A DNA stretch of 64,000 bases from Pelomonas sp. V22 (GCF_030014915.1 NZ_JAGIXS010000003.1:1-64000); one strand, 5' to 3'. Positions 1 through 8,076 are shown, numbered from the stretch's first letter. Program-made: numbers and translations. The notes: generated by a model not told the origin, from the letters alone.

Positions 1-21
1 AATCACCCAGTGATTCGCAAA

Positions 22-546
22 TCACGTCTCACTGTGAATTCCACCGACCGTGGTGGGCGGGGTTTTGCAGACCTTCCCTAGCCGCCGCATTGCTCTCTCT
101 ATATTCTTGATGGATGGATAGCTGTAGTCGCCAAGGATCTCTGCGCCGGTAAAAGGAACCAACGCAATGGCAGGATTAATCATTGAGCCAGCCGAGCCGA
201 TGAAAGACCGCTCAACGGCAGCAAGGAGAGATTGCTCGTCACCGCCGGAAATTTTTGCACCAAATGCGGCTTGCAGGCTAGACTTAAGCACAAAGAGATG
301 CGCTCGCAGTCTTGTGGGAATCGGCAGTGCAGATGGGGAGTGGTTGCTATATAAGCGAGCAACTCGATCAATCATATCGACGAAGTAGTTTTCAAGTTCG
401 GCGTGCGAGAGAAATATGGAGGCTGCGAACGCATATTCCCTAACGTCACTCGGCACGCCGACCTGTGCAGCTGAATAGGCTCGTTGAGTTATTTCGTCGA
501 CCGCGGCTATTAAATCTTTCCGGGGTTGACTAATGCTGTAAGCCAT
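22..546 (-). CDS. HEPN-like small protein, partner of the DUF262 gene
   Basis: This 174-residue mostly helical protein has no signal peptide or membrane segment. Residues about 40-69 form an amphipathic helical stretch (SHAELENYFVDMIDR) ending in RLYSNH, which fits the RX4H pattern (R64, H69) of HEPN ribonucleases. The pattern is short and lies nearer the N-terminus than usual, so the family call is tentative. The gene starts at an ATG only 4 bases after the stop of the DUF262 gene, so the two are almost certainly co-transcribed and translationally linked. In HEPN families the RX4-6H motif is the RNase centre, and many are toxins or defence effectors. The role of this one is inferred from pairing and motif only. 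Confidence 0.55.
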   Translation of the reverse strand: MAYSISQPRKDLIAAVDEITQRAYSAAQVGVPSDVREYAFAASIFLSHAELENYFVDMIDRVARLYSNHSPSALPIPTRLRAHLFVLKSSLQAAFGAKISGGDEQSLLAAVERSFIGSAGSMINPAIALVPFTGAEILGDYSYPSIKNIERAMRRLGKVCKTPPTTVGGIHSET

Positions 547-550
547 CGAC

Positions 551-1657
551 CTATTTCGCCAAGATCTTCTTTAGCGCCGACACGCGCACCCGCAGCTGCG
601 ATTCGTCGCTCGTCGCAATGCTTATTGACTTGCGAAACGTCTCGTCAGACATAAAGGCGTTAACTAGCGCATCACAAACAGCTTTCTCTGACTTCTTTGT
701 AACCTTCCCTTCGGCGCTCAATTGACGCATGGCAATCATCTCTGCATCGTACAGCGCCGAATTAAAACTGCTTTCGATGTTGCCGGCGGCGTCGAATATC
801 TTGAAAGCTTTCTCGCCGAATTTCTCCTTTACTAGTGCAAGAGTTTCTTCGAAAGAGGCTTGCAGACGATCAAGTTCCGCTTGGTCGATAGATCTATTGG
901 AGTCGGCAAAAGAGTTGATGAACCCAGCCAAAGGTTTTTTGTATTCGGAGAATTTTTCGGACAGGGCCCAGAAGCGTAGAACCAGCTCTTCGGCTTTCAT
1001 GCGCTTGTCTAACTTAATTTCAAGCGCTGTTGAGAAGCCGGTTGCCTTAACTACAGTTGTAGCCAGGTTTATTAGGTCCCCATAGTACAAGCCATGCCTC
1101 AATTCCTGAGGCGTCAGCTTCACGGCGCCGGTGTTCAGTCTCTCGAACACATCGAACTTAACTTGCGGATGTGTGTCCTTAAGGATCACGATGCAGCGGA
1201 GTGTCCTGTTAATTATGTGCCGTTGCATCCGTGAGTCGAGTTGGTGAAACCTATTTCCGTCGAGTTCTGGATAAGCGGTTAGTCCCTTTAGCGGGAATTC
1301 GTTATTCAAATATCTCGAGATTGAAGTAAGGCGCTGATTGCCATCAATAACAGATAGCCTTTCGTCGGGTTCTTGATTTAGGTAAATTACGGGGACGGGG
1401 CATTGAATAATTAAGGACTCGATCAAGCGAGATGCCTGTGGGTCAGTCCATACATATCTGCGCTGGAAGCTAGGAACAAACACGGATCCATCTTTGATTT
1501 TCTCCACCATTGTTGCAACAGTGAAGTCGTATGTTTCAGTATGCAGTTTTCGCTGCTCGGGTGGAATGCTTAATATCCCATCAGCAAACTCTTGCTGATC
1601 TAGAGCTTCAGGAAAAAGAATGTCTGCTAGCGCGGTGCTTGGAGTCTTTTTGGCCAT
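551..1657 (-). CDS. DUF262 (GmrSD N-terminal type) domain protein
   Basis: This 368-residue protein carries the DUF262 signature: FQRRYVW at 64-70, then IDGNQRLTSI around 104-113, and later RLNTGAVKLTPQELRHG. DUF262 has a ParB/Srx-like fold. In GmrSD-type restriction enzymes it acts as the nucleotide-dependent sensor, while a DUF1524 HNH domain cuts. No DUF1524/HNH signature is visible here, and the C-terminal half is helical. The ATG at 1657 follows a GGA-containing purine stretch. A GTG at 1705 would add 16 residues but has no better ribosome site. The HEPN-like gene follows after 4 bases and may supply the effector. Base composition is visibly more A+T rich than in the core genes. Confidence 0.8.
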   Translation of the reverse strand: MAKKTPSTALADILFPEALDQQEFADGILSIPPEQRKLHTETYDFTVATMVEKIKDGSVFVPSFQRRYVWTDPQASRLIESLIIQCPVPVIYLNQEPDERLSVIDGNQRLTSISRYLNNEFPLKGLTAYPELDGNRFHQLDSRMQRHIINRTLRCIVILKDTHPQVKFDVFERLNTGAVKLTPQELRHGLYYGDLINLATTVVKATGFSTALEIKLDKRMKAEELVLRFWALSEKFSEYKKPLAGFINSFADSNRSIDQAELDRLQASFEETLALVKEKFGEKAFKIFDAAGNIESSFNSALYDAEMIAMRQLSAEGKVTKKSEKAVCDALVNAFMSDETFRKSISIATSDESQLRVRVSALKKILAK

Positions 1658-1837
1658 TTTTTTTCCGAGTTCGCGCCCTGGGTCGGCGCGTTGGGTTGGC
1701 TGCACGGCGTTCGTGCCTGGTCATAGTAAAGGCTACACAAATAACATATTTTGTGTTGCGTGGCTGCTGGCAGGCGAATTACCGTGTGAGGCAGGAGGGG
1801 ATGTGGTTTCAGATGTGAATTGAAGCCCCCGCGATGG

Positions 1838-2293
1838 CTATTTTGTTAGCTCCGGCACCCTAATTGAGCATTCGGCAAATGCCTTTGCAATTATGGGCTT
1901 CAATCCTACCCCTCCCTGCTGAATATTGATAATAGGTACGCGCAGATCTCGGAAGCCGTCAACAACGGATTGCGGAACGTCTGCATCGGTAAGAATGGCA
2001 AGTATGGGTGCGTCTTCGCGAGTGGCAGTGGCTTCCTCAAAGCGCCGTAGTATTCCATACAGATCTGAAAATCCCAAGAAATTACGCGCTCGCTTCACCT
2101 CAAAGTAAATGGAAAGACCAGACCTTGAGGTCGAAACTATGTCCCATCGATACTTTCGATTTGGTGTGTCGTCCAATACGTCGGAAGACGATGCTGGAAA
2201 TATTTTCCGGAGTTCTTGGAAAAGAATTGAACTTAACTCAGCCTCTGTAAGAGGCCGTTGCGAATGAAGAATGTCACGTAGCTTCATGTGCAT
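1838..2293 (-). CDS. small PD-(D/E)xK nuclease-like protein
   Basis: This 151-residue protein has a likely restriction-endonuclease-like core. Helix residues with E19 and E27 precede D51 in a strand (RWDIVS), followed by E65-V66-K67 in IYFEVKRA. That reproduces the spaced D...ExK arrangement of PD-(D/E)xK nucleases. The rest alternates strand and helix (ILAILTDAD; VPIINI). I do not recognise a named family. It overlaps the end of the upstream membrane-protein gene by 20 bases, so the two form one transcriptional unit, and the DUF262-HEPN pair follows about 130 bases downstream on the same strand. It could also be an inactive sensor of the same fold. Confidence 0.5.
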   Translation of the reverse strand: MHMKLRDILHSQRPLTEAELSSILFQELRKIFPASSSDVLDDTPNRKYRWDIVSTSRSGLSIYFEVKRARNFLGFSDLYGILRRFEEATATREDAPILAILTDADVPQSVVDGFRDLRVPIINIQQGGVGLKPIIAKAFAECSIRVPELTK

Positions 2294-2882
2294 TCCAGAT
2301 GATTGAATCGGTCGGTCGCTTCGTCAGCTCAATGGCAGTTTTGGCTAGCAGCAGGAGAAGATAAGCTAAGGAGACTGCTTTCGCTTCTTCCAAGTAGCCA
2401 GGGAACCATTGCTTGGACGCAAATATGAGAAGCACCCCAACGATGAATGCTAGAAACTCAGGCCAGATAGCAGTGAAGACGTCCACCCATCCCCGGTAGG
2501 GGCGACCAGTAATGTATGTCTGGTCATCTGACAGGGACTTCAGAGAGATTGACCATTCCCCCTTCATCCCCTTGCCTTTCATGGTGTTTTGCAATTGCGA
2601 TACAACATTCCCAAGAGCAATTCTGAGGTCGCCACCTGGTTCGGACTCAACGATGATTTCGAAATTTGATTCGTTCGACCATAAGAAGAGTGCCTGGGCA
2701 TCTCGACATGGGGCGCAATCATAGACGGCCATCACGCGGAAGCGATCTGTTAATGATTGAAGCTTACTGTGGGCAGCTCTATTGCCTGCTGCTGGCGCAG
2801 GAAATGCCTGACTCGCCATTTCCTGCAGCGCCGGCTTAGCCAAGCTCGTCTTTAGGTTGTTGACGCGTATGGATGCAAACAT
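2274..2882 (-). CDS. hypothetical protein with two C-terminal membrane helices
   Basis: This 202-residue protein of unknown family has about 135 soluble residues followed by two hydrophobic helices at about 137-157 and 166-185, and a short charged tail. A CAPC pair lies at C56 and C59. The layout (soluble N-terminal domain anchored by a C-terminal helical hairpin) recurs in membrane-associated defence effectors and in many unrelated proteins. Its 3' end overlaps the start of the PD-(D/E)xK-like gene, so the two are probably co-translated. No function can be assigned from sequence alone. Confidence 0.5.
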   Translation of the reverse strand: MFASIRVNNLKTSLAKPALQEMASQAFPAPAAGNRAAHSKLQSLTDRFRVMAVYDCAPCRDAQALFLWSNESNFEIIVESEPGGDLRIALGNVVSQLQNTMKGKGMKGEWSISLKSLSDDQTYITGRPYRGWVDVFTAIWPEFLAFIVGVLLIFASKQWFPGYLEEAKAVSLAYLLLLLAKTAIELTKRPTDSIIWNAHEAT

Positions 2883-3154
2883 CAGTACTCTGGTTTCTAC
2901 TAGTTATTTCTCAGCCGTATCGATAGGTGTTGCCGCACAACCGGCGTACTGCTAATGCAGAGGCCTGCTGGATATCTTCTTAATCAGGGCCGTATGTGGA
3001 ACTTGTTCGCACTTTCGAGCCCGTTGGATCTTATTGATCCTACATCCGCCGGTCTAGTGTCCATTGAGATGACGCATCGTCGCGTGGTACTCCGATGGAG
3101 AAAGCGGGCGAGACGGGCGCCAGCAACCGCAAGGGCTGACACATTGATGTGCGG

Positions 3155-4384
3155 CTATCCAAGAAACTTCAGCGCAGCTCGTAGTGTTGCTATCTGCTTC
3201 TTCAGCTGAGCCGCGTTATGGCTGTGGTCCAAGAATGCGCATGCTTCGTTGAAGGACTGGAAAGCAAAGTTGTTGAGCACATGAAATCGGAGCAAATGCT
3301 CGACGTACTTCTTGAGCTGAAACACTTCTATCTCCATGTCCTCGCCAACTTTGCCGGCGTGAACAGATCGGTTCCTGTATCGGCGCAGATGCTCTAGCAC
3401 TAGGCGATGGCGTTGGCCGTCGCTAAAGATGAAGGATGCGCGCCGTATGGTCTTTTCGTAGCTATCGCGACCGGTGCCGGTCAACAACTCAAGGACACCC
3501 CAAAGCTTGACAACTGAAGCGTCCAAATCATTTGTGTCTAGGCATCTAGCGTAGCGGATGAGTGCGTCCTCAATCGTTGCACGATACGGCAGCCGAACCA
3601 TCTTTCGCCTGAAGATCGCGACATTGGACAGGACCTTGCTGCCAGCTGTTCTTAGATTGAGGAATGAATGTCCCTGGGTGTATTGCGGGTCGTACCAATA
3701 CAGGTCGATGTCTGTGTTGTCCCCATTCGGGCGATGAAGCGTATGAAGCGGTCCAAGTCGTACCTGGTTGACTGGGGTCTGTGGCCCACCGTAAGTCTTT
3801 CGCCAGCCGGTGTTTGCAAACAGATTGAGCTCGCCACGCAGAAGATCGAGAGCATCAAGTGCTTTAGTGCCAGCTTCAAAGCTTGAGCGGGCGTCGACAC
3901 GGATACGGACCCATTGCTTTAGGTCATCCTTGGGGACGCCGACGCAGGATTTCCCACGGGCAAAGGCCTCTGTTCGTTGATCTAGGAACCGCGACGGGAG
4001 CTTTGAAGGGAAAGATATCGTGCAGCCGTGGATGCTTACCTTTGGTATCTGCCCTCCGCTGGCTATACCGATCGTAGTGACAAGAATGAACGGCGTCTCG
4101 GGCTTGGCTAGGTGTAGACGGACGTCCCTTTGAACTGCCCTGAGCACGCTTTGAGTGGCGTGATCGGGGTTACCCCGCTGGGCATTAACTGCCTTAGAAA
4201 TGATCGACGTCTTGGTTTCCCACGCCAAATCAGGGTCGAAGCGCAGCATGGTCCTGGCAACTGCTACACAGTCTTCCAGACTCCCGGGGCCATGGTGTAC
4301 GCCCCTGCCAGAAGCCTCAACGCCCTTTGTCAACATGGTCTCAAAGACGCTCAGGTCAAAGCCTTCGTCCCACTTGATCTTCAT
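3155..4384 (-). CDS. large protein with C-terminal ApeA-like HEPN motif
   Basis: This 409-residue cytosolic protein has an uncharacterised N-terminal region and a helical C-terminal domain with RNRSVH at 337-342, an RX4H match preceded by RRY. The context (YARCLD, VVKLWGVLELLTG, then RRYRNRSVHAG) resembles ApeA-like and other HEPN domains found in phage-defence proteins. HEPN proteins with this motif are typically metal-independent RNases. The ATG at 4384 is preferred; a TTG at 4429 opens the frame further but is a poor start. It is divergent from the trypsin-like protease gene, with about 220 bases between. Function as an abortive-infection RNase is inferred. Confidence 0.55.
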   Translation of the reverse strand: MKIKWDEGFDLSVFETMLTKGVEASGRGVHHGPGSLEDCVAVARTMLRFDPDLAWETKTSIISKAVNAQRGNPDHATQSVLRAVQRDVRLHLAKPETPFILVTTIGIASGGQIPKVSIHGCTISFPSKLPSRFLDQRTEAFARGKSCVGVPKDDLKQWVRIRVDARSSFEAGTKALDALDLLRGELNLFANTGWRKTYGGPQTPVNQVRLGPLHTLHRPNGDNTDIDLYWYDPQYTQGHSFLNLRTAGSKVLSNVAIFRRKMVRLPYRATIEDALIRYARCLDTNDLDASVVKLWGVLELLTGTGRDSYEKTIRRASFIFSDGQRHRLVLEHLRRYRNRSVHAGKVGEDMEIEVFQLKKYVEHLLRFHVLNNFAFQSFNEACAFLDHSHNAAQLKKQIATLRAALKFLG

Positions 4385-4604
4385 AGGCTTTCTGCGTAGT
4401 AGTTGGTCAACTCTACCGCGTGAGTTCAACTGCTAGTATCAAGCTGACTCGGGTTGCCTTTGGCTTCTGCTGCCGGCTGGGCCGTCCGCACGGGAGTATT
4501 GCCGCGCAGGTCCCTCGATAGACCGGGCTAGAGAAGTCGTCCGTGGAAAGATGTTGGCTCGGGCCAGCACGGCGAGGCAGACAAGGTTTGGAAGAGGGTG
4601 CTCT

Positions 4605-5297
4605 ATGGTGACCGGGGAAGTCATTCAACAGGTATTCGCGATCCGCACTGCGGTCGGCTTTGGTACAGCTTTTACGGGCATGCTCGACGGGCTGCAGTAC
4701 TTGATCACCGCGCGGCATGTGCTCGATGGAGATCAGGCGCAAGACCTGACCCGACTAAGCCAGATCGAAATCATGCATGATCGCCAATGGAAGCCGGTAG
4801 CCTGTCAGCTGACTTGGGCTGGCGGCGACGATTGCGACATCGCCGTTCTGGCTCTGCCGCAACTGCTAACAAATTATAGAAATGTGGTTCTTGGCAGTGC
4901 CGGTCTCGCTTTGGGTCAAGAAGTCCACTTTCTGGGTTTTCCGTATGGCATGAGGCCAGATGCCGGGCAGCTCAACAATGGCTACCCACTTCCATACGTG
5001 AAGCGAGCGATTGTCTCGATGCTGGACTTCATGCCGGATCAGCCCAACATCGTTCTTGACGGCATTAACAATCCAGGGTTCTCTGGCGGACCGGTCGTTT
5101 TCAGGAACGCGGATCGTGGTTGGCAAGTGGCAGGCGTTATTTCCGGCAACAACACCGTGCGCGAACCAATCTACGCTGCAGACACGGATGTGGAGACTGG
5201 CTACGTCTACGAGGCAAACACAGGCCTGATCGATGTCAGTGGTATAGGGCAGGCGCTGGACGGCATACGCGAAAATCCAAACGGATTTAGATCCTAG
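4605..5297 (+). CDS. trypsin-like serine peptidase (S1C type)
   Basis: This 230-residue serine protease domain has a complete visible triad: H38 in ITARHVL, D78 in DCDIAVLAL and S160 in NNPGFSGGPVV. The GFSGGP nucleophile motif and compact size fit Trypsin_2/S1C stand-alone domains. There is no signal peptide or PDZ domain, so it is probably cytosolic, unlike DegP. The ATG at 4605 has a strong GGAAGAGGG ribosome site; an ATG at 4551 would add 18 residues and also has a purine-rich lead. It sits between the divergent HEPN-motif gene and the tRNA-Asn pair. Cytosolic trypsin-like domains are recurrent in defence and effector-associated modules, so a proteolytic effector or activator role is possible. 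Confidence 0.8.
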   Translation: MVTGEVIQQVFAIRTAVGFGTAFTGMLDGLQYLITARHVLDGDQAQDLTRLSQIEIMHDRQWKPVACQLTWAGGDDCDIAVLALPQLLTNYRNVVLGSAGLALGQEVHFLGFPYGMRPDAGQLNNGYPLPYVKRAIVSMLDFMPDQPNIVLDGINNPGFSGGPVVFRNADRGWQVAGVISGNNTVREPIYAADTDVETGYVYEANTGLIDVSGIGQALDGIRENPNGFRS

Positions 5298-5413
5298 AGG
5301 TGCCTTGGGATGGCGCCGTCAACGCGGCGGAGCGATAGATGCACTATCGCAAGCGGGGGCAGGCTTCGACACTTGTCGCTGACACCTTCGAACATCAATC
5401 GTTCGGTACAAAG

Positions 5414-5446
5414 AAAAAGCCCCACAAGCTTTCACCTGCGGGGCTT
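5414..5446 (-). terminator. rho-independent terminator after tRNA-Asn
   Basis: Read on the minus strand, AAGCCCC pairs with GGGGCTT across a loop of about 17 bases and is followed by a run of five T. It lies 8 bases beyond the CCA end of the first tRNA-Asn gene and should end the tandem tRNA transcript. Confidence 0.75.
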
Positions 5447-5453
5447 CTCTATC

Positions 5454-5529
5454 TGGCTCCTCGACCTGGGCTCGAACCAGGGACCTACGGATTAACAGTC
5501 CGGCGCTCTACCGACTGAGCTATCGAGGA
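5454..5529 (-). tRNA. tRNA-Asn (GTT)
   Basis: This is a 76-base tRNA on the minus strand. The acceptor arms TCCTCGA and TCGAGGA pair fully, the discriminator is G and the CCA end is encoded. The anticodon is GTT in ACTGTTAAT, and the T arm contains GGTTCGAGCC. It is identical base for base to the second copy about 95 bases upstream. Its 3' end faces the accessory block, which is the usual orientation for integration of genomic islands at tRNA genes. Confidence 0.97.
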
Positions 5530-5562
5530 ATTGATCGGTACTTCTTGTCTTCTTGCAAATTA

Positions 5563-5592
5563 AAGCCGCTGCAACATGCGAAGCAGCGGCTT
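5563..5592 (-). terminator. hairpin between the two tRNA-Asn genes
   Basis: On the minus strand AAGCCGCTGC pairs with GCAGCGGCTT across a 9-10 base loop and is followed by T-rich sequence (TTTAATTTG). It may terminate part of the transcript from the upstream tRNA, or serve as a processing hairpin between the tandem tRNAs. Confidence 0.55.
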
Positions 5593-5624
5593 CATCTTTG
5601 CTGCACGTTACCGTGCAAATTCTG

Positions 5625-5700
5625 TGGCTCCTCGACCTGGGCTCGAACCAGGGACCTACGGATTAACAGTCCGGCGCTCTACCGACTGAGCTATCGAGGA
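5625..5700 (-). tRNA. tRNA-Asn (GTT), second copy
   Basis: This is a 76-base tRNA on the minus strand, identical over its whole length to the copy at 5454-5529, with a fully paired acceptor stem, GTT anticodon, T-loop consensus and encoded CCA. It is the promoter-proximal copy of the tandem pair. The TonB receptor gene ends 36 bases away on the same strand. Confidence 0.97.
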
Positions 5701-5736
5701 ACAGAGCCTTGCATTATAGACCAGATTTTTGGAGCT

Positions 5737-7863
5737 TTACAAGCTCAGCTCCAGGCTGGCTCTCCAGGTGCGAGGAGCGAGCGGATAGAGGTAGACGTGT
5801 TCGTACTGGTAGGGCGATTCCTTCCAGGCACGCTTGTCGGCGAGGTTGTCCACACCCACTCGCCAGATCCACAGCTGGCGGCCCACTTGGTGCTCGTAGC
5901 GAAGCGCGGCATCGAGGCGGGTCCAGGCGGGGATCTGCAGGCTGTTGTCGGGCAGCACTTCGCGCGAGCCCTCGCGCAGCAGGCCGAGCTGGGCCTGCAG
6001 GCCGGTCATCAGCTGCTGGCGGGCCTGCAGCTTGATCGTGGTCTCGGGCACGTTGGTCGGGCGCAGGCCGTTGAGCCCGCTGCTCGCGCTGCCTTCGTTG
6101 CGGGCATGCAGCTTCATCAGGCTTGCCAGCAGGCCGCCGCCATTCCACTTGAAATCGGTCTGAGCCTCGATGCCGCGATGGCGGGCATCACCATCGGCGC
6201 GGCGCACGCAGCTGTTCGCGGCCGAGTCGCATTTGCCGATGTCGCGCCAGGCCGGGCGTTGGATGTCGAAGGCAGCGATGGACCAGTCCACCGTCTTGCT
6301 GCCCGACTTCAGGCCGATCTCGAGCTGCTCGCTCTTCAAGGCAGGCAAGGCCTGACCCCGGTTGCTGTAGCGGGCGCGATTGGGCGCCACCTCGCTCTCG
6401 ATGCCCTGGCCCCAGCTGGCGTAGGCCATCAGCCGCGAGTCGAACGCATAGCTCAGGCCGAGCCAGGGCGTGGTGAAGCTCTGCTCATAGCTGGTGGCGC
6501 GGGTGTCGCTGGTGTTGACGCGGTAGCTGCTGCGCTCGATGCGGCTGTGGCGCAGGCCGAGCCAGGCGCTCAGTTGCGGGCTCAGATCAATGGCGTCACG
6601 AAGGTAGAACTCGCGGCTGCGTTCATCGCGATTGGTGTTGGCGTCATTCAACGTGCCATCGGCCGTGGTGCGCGGCAGGCCGGAGATGTTGCCGGTGCCC
6701 GCCCAGTTGTAGGCCTGGCCCTGGAAGCGGCTCCAGAAACGCGTGAACAGCACGCCGGTCGTGAGCTTGTGGCGCAGACCGCCCGCCTCGATGGAGCCGC
6801 TCAGCGAGAAGTCGGTGGCATCGCTGTTGCGGCGCTCGTTCTCGCTGCGGAAGTCGTATTGATCGAAGTCGCCGTTCGGGCAGTAGCTGGAGGCCCAGTA
6901 AGTGCCATCCGCCGCGCTGCAACCAAAGGCATAGGCCAGGCGGTCGTCGGTCTTCAGGCGCTGCGCTCCCCAATGGGCCTGCGCCTTCCAGTCGCCGCTC
7001 AGTCGCTGTTGCCAGCGCAGCGAAGCCTGGCTGTTGTCGAACACCACCGGCTGGCTCCAGCTCTGGTTGTTCAGGTTGGTGCGCGGGTCGATGCTCTTGG
7101 CGTCCGGCAGCTTGGTGCCGAGCAGGCTGAAGCCGGGCTGGCTCAGCTGGGTCTGCTTGTTCAGCTCGAACTCGGCTTCCAGCAGCGTATCGGGCGAAAG
7201 GCGCCAATCGCCGGCCAGGGCAAACAGATGGCGCTGACCCTTCACGTCACGCAGTTCGGGTTTCACCATGGCGGTGCTCGCGTTCAGGCGCAGACCGAAC
7301 TCCTTGCTGCTGCCGAAGCGGTGGCTCAGGTCGGCGGCGGCCTCGACCGTGCCGCGCTCGCTGACGCTCAGTGTGGTGCTGTGCAGTTCCAGCGTCGGTC
7401 GTTTGACCAGCATGTTGACGATGCCGCCCGGCGCGCTGGTGCCAGCCTGGATGCCGCTGCTGCCCTTGAGCACTTCGATGCTCGCCTTGTTGCCCAAAGC
7501 CAATGCTGTCTCGGCATCGATGGGCAGGCCGTCGCGGCGGTAGTTGAAGCGGTTGTCCAGGTCGAAGCCGCGGACTTTCAGGTAGGAGACATAGCCCAGC
7601 GAGTTGTAGGCGTCGCCAATGCTGGCATCGAGTGCCGTGATGCCGGCCAGCGTGTTGATGCCGCTGTTCAGCAGCTGTTCGCTGCCGAGCAGCGTGGCCT
7701 GCAAGGGCAGCTTGGCCACCGGCGTGTCGCCGAAGCCGCCGACCTGCACGGGAGCTTCAGAGCGGCCGGTGATGGAGACGGTGGGGAGTTGCTGGGCAGA
7801 CGCGGCTGTGCTGAGCAGGGCCAGGGCAGCGGCAATGCGGTTCAAGGAAAGTGGGTGTGCCAT
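5737..7863 (-). CDS. TonB-dependent outer-membrane receptor, predicted thiamine(-precursor) transporter
   Basis: This 708-residue outer-membrane receptor has a signal peptide (about residues 1-23, ending AASA), a TonB-box-like LPTVSITG just after it, a plug domain (VRGFDLDNRFNYRRDGLP; GSSGIQAGTSAPGGIVNM) and a 22-strand-type barrel ending in aromatic/hydrophobic residues (RASLELSL). By sequence it resembles siderophore-type TonB receptors. The TPP riboswitch in its leader instead points to uptake of thiamine or a pyrimidine/thiazole precursor. TPP-controlled TonB receptors are known from comparative genomics in other Gram-negatives. The ATG at 7863 gives a proper signal peptide; the TTG at 7893 would put ten polar residues before it. 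No partner transporter lies nearby. Confidence 0.88.
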   Translation of the reverse strand: MAHPLSLNRIAAALALLSTAASAQQLPTVSITGRSEAPVQVGGFGDTPVAKLPLQATLLGSEQLLNSGINTLAGITALDASIGDAYNSLGYVSYLKVRGFDLDNRFNYRRDGLPIDAETALALGNKASIEVLKGSSGIQAGTSAPGGIVNMLVKRPTLELHSTTLSVSERGTVEAAADLSHRFGSSKEFGLRLNASTAMVKPELRDVKGQRHLFALAGDWRLSPDTLLEAEFELNKQTQLSQPGFSLLGTKLPDAKSIDPRTNLNNQSWSQPVVFDNSQASLRWQQRLSGDWKAQAHWGAQRLKTDDRLAYAFGCSAADGTYWASSYCPNGDFDQYDFRSENERRNSDATDFSLSGSIEAGGLRHKLTTGVLFTRFWSRFQGQAYNWAGTGNISGLPRTTADGTLNDANTNRDERSREFYLRDAIDLSPQLSAWLGLRHSRIERSSYRVNTSDTRATSYEQSFTTPWLGLSYAFDSRLMAYASWGQGIESEVAPNRARYSNRGQALPALKSEQLEIGLKSGSKTVDWSIAAFDIQRPAWRDIGKCDSAANSCVRRADGDARHRGIEAQTDFKWNGGGLLASLMKLHARNEGSASSGLNGLRPTNVPETTIKLQARQQLMTGLQAQLGLLREGSREVLPDNSLQIPAWTRLDAALRYEHQVGRQLWIWRVGVDNLADKRAWKESPYQYEHVYLYPLAPRTWRASLELSL

Positions 7864-7944
7864 CGAAATGCTCGAGCGATGGCAGGTCGGCAAACGCGTG
7901 ATGCGATACAGGTCCGGAGACGTCGATGGCCTGTTCGTTTTCGG

Positions 7945-8024
7945 CTGCTTCCCTGCGCGAGGATTACCTCAATCAGGTTCAAAGGGACTGTCTCAGTCGA
8001 GCCTTGCGGCTCAACACCCCTAGC
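7945..8024 (-). promoter_or_regulatory. TPP riboswitch (THI element)
   Basis: Read on the minus strand the region shows the conserved TPP aptamer blocks in order: GGGGTG (8015-8020), a GAGCC/GGCTC stem, CTGAGA (7991-7996), CCCTTTGAACCTGAT (7972-7986), the GAGGTAATCCTCG arm and terminal AGGGAAGC. These match the thi-box and the two pyrimidine/pyrophosphate-sensing arms. It lies about 80 bases upstream of the TonB receptor start. TPP binding should repress, by hiding the ribosome site or ending transcription; no strong terminator is visible between aptamer and start, so translational control is more likely. Confidence 0.93.
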
Positions 8025-8076
8025 GAAGGCCTCATTCCACGGGGGAGCGAGGCGAGCAACATTGTAGTGCCGTCAT

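Noticed and set aside
2883-3154. Search for a gene in the gap between the membrane protein and the HEPN-motif gene
   Set aside because: A plus-strand frame at 2955-3209 overlaps the HEPN gene end and has no ribosome site. Nothing else is seen.
5454-5700. Second tRNA-Asn as an attachment-site duplication
   Set aside because: Both copies are complete and identical over all 76 bases with normal spacing and hairpins. Tandem tRNA-Asn genes are common, so this is more likely an ordinary duplication than an att repeat.
5545-8067. 840-residue plus-strand open frame
   Set aside because: It runs antisense to the TonB receptor, crosses a tRNA and the TPP riboswitch, and has the Ala/Val/Gln/Leu composition of high-GC shadow frames.
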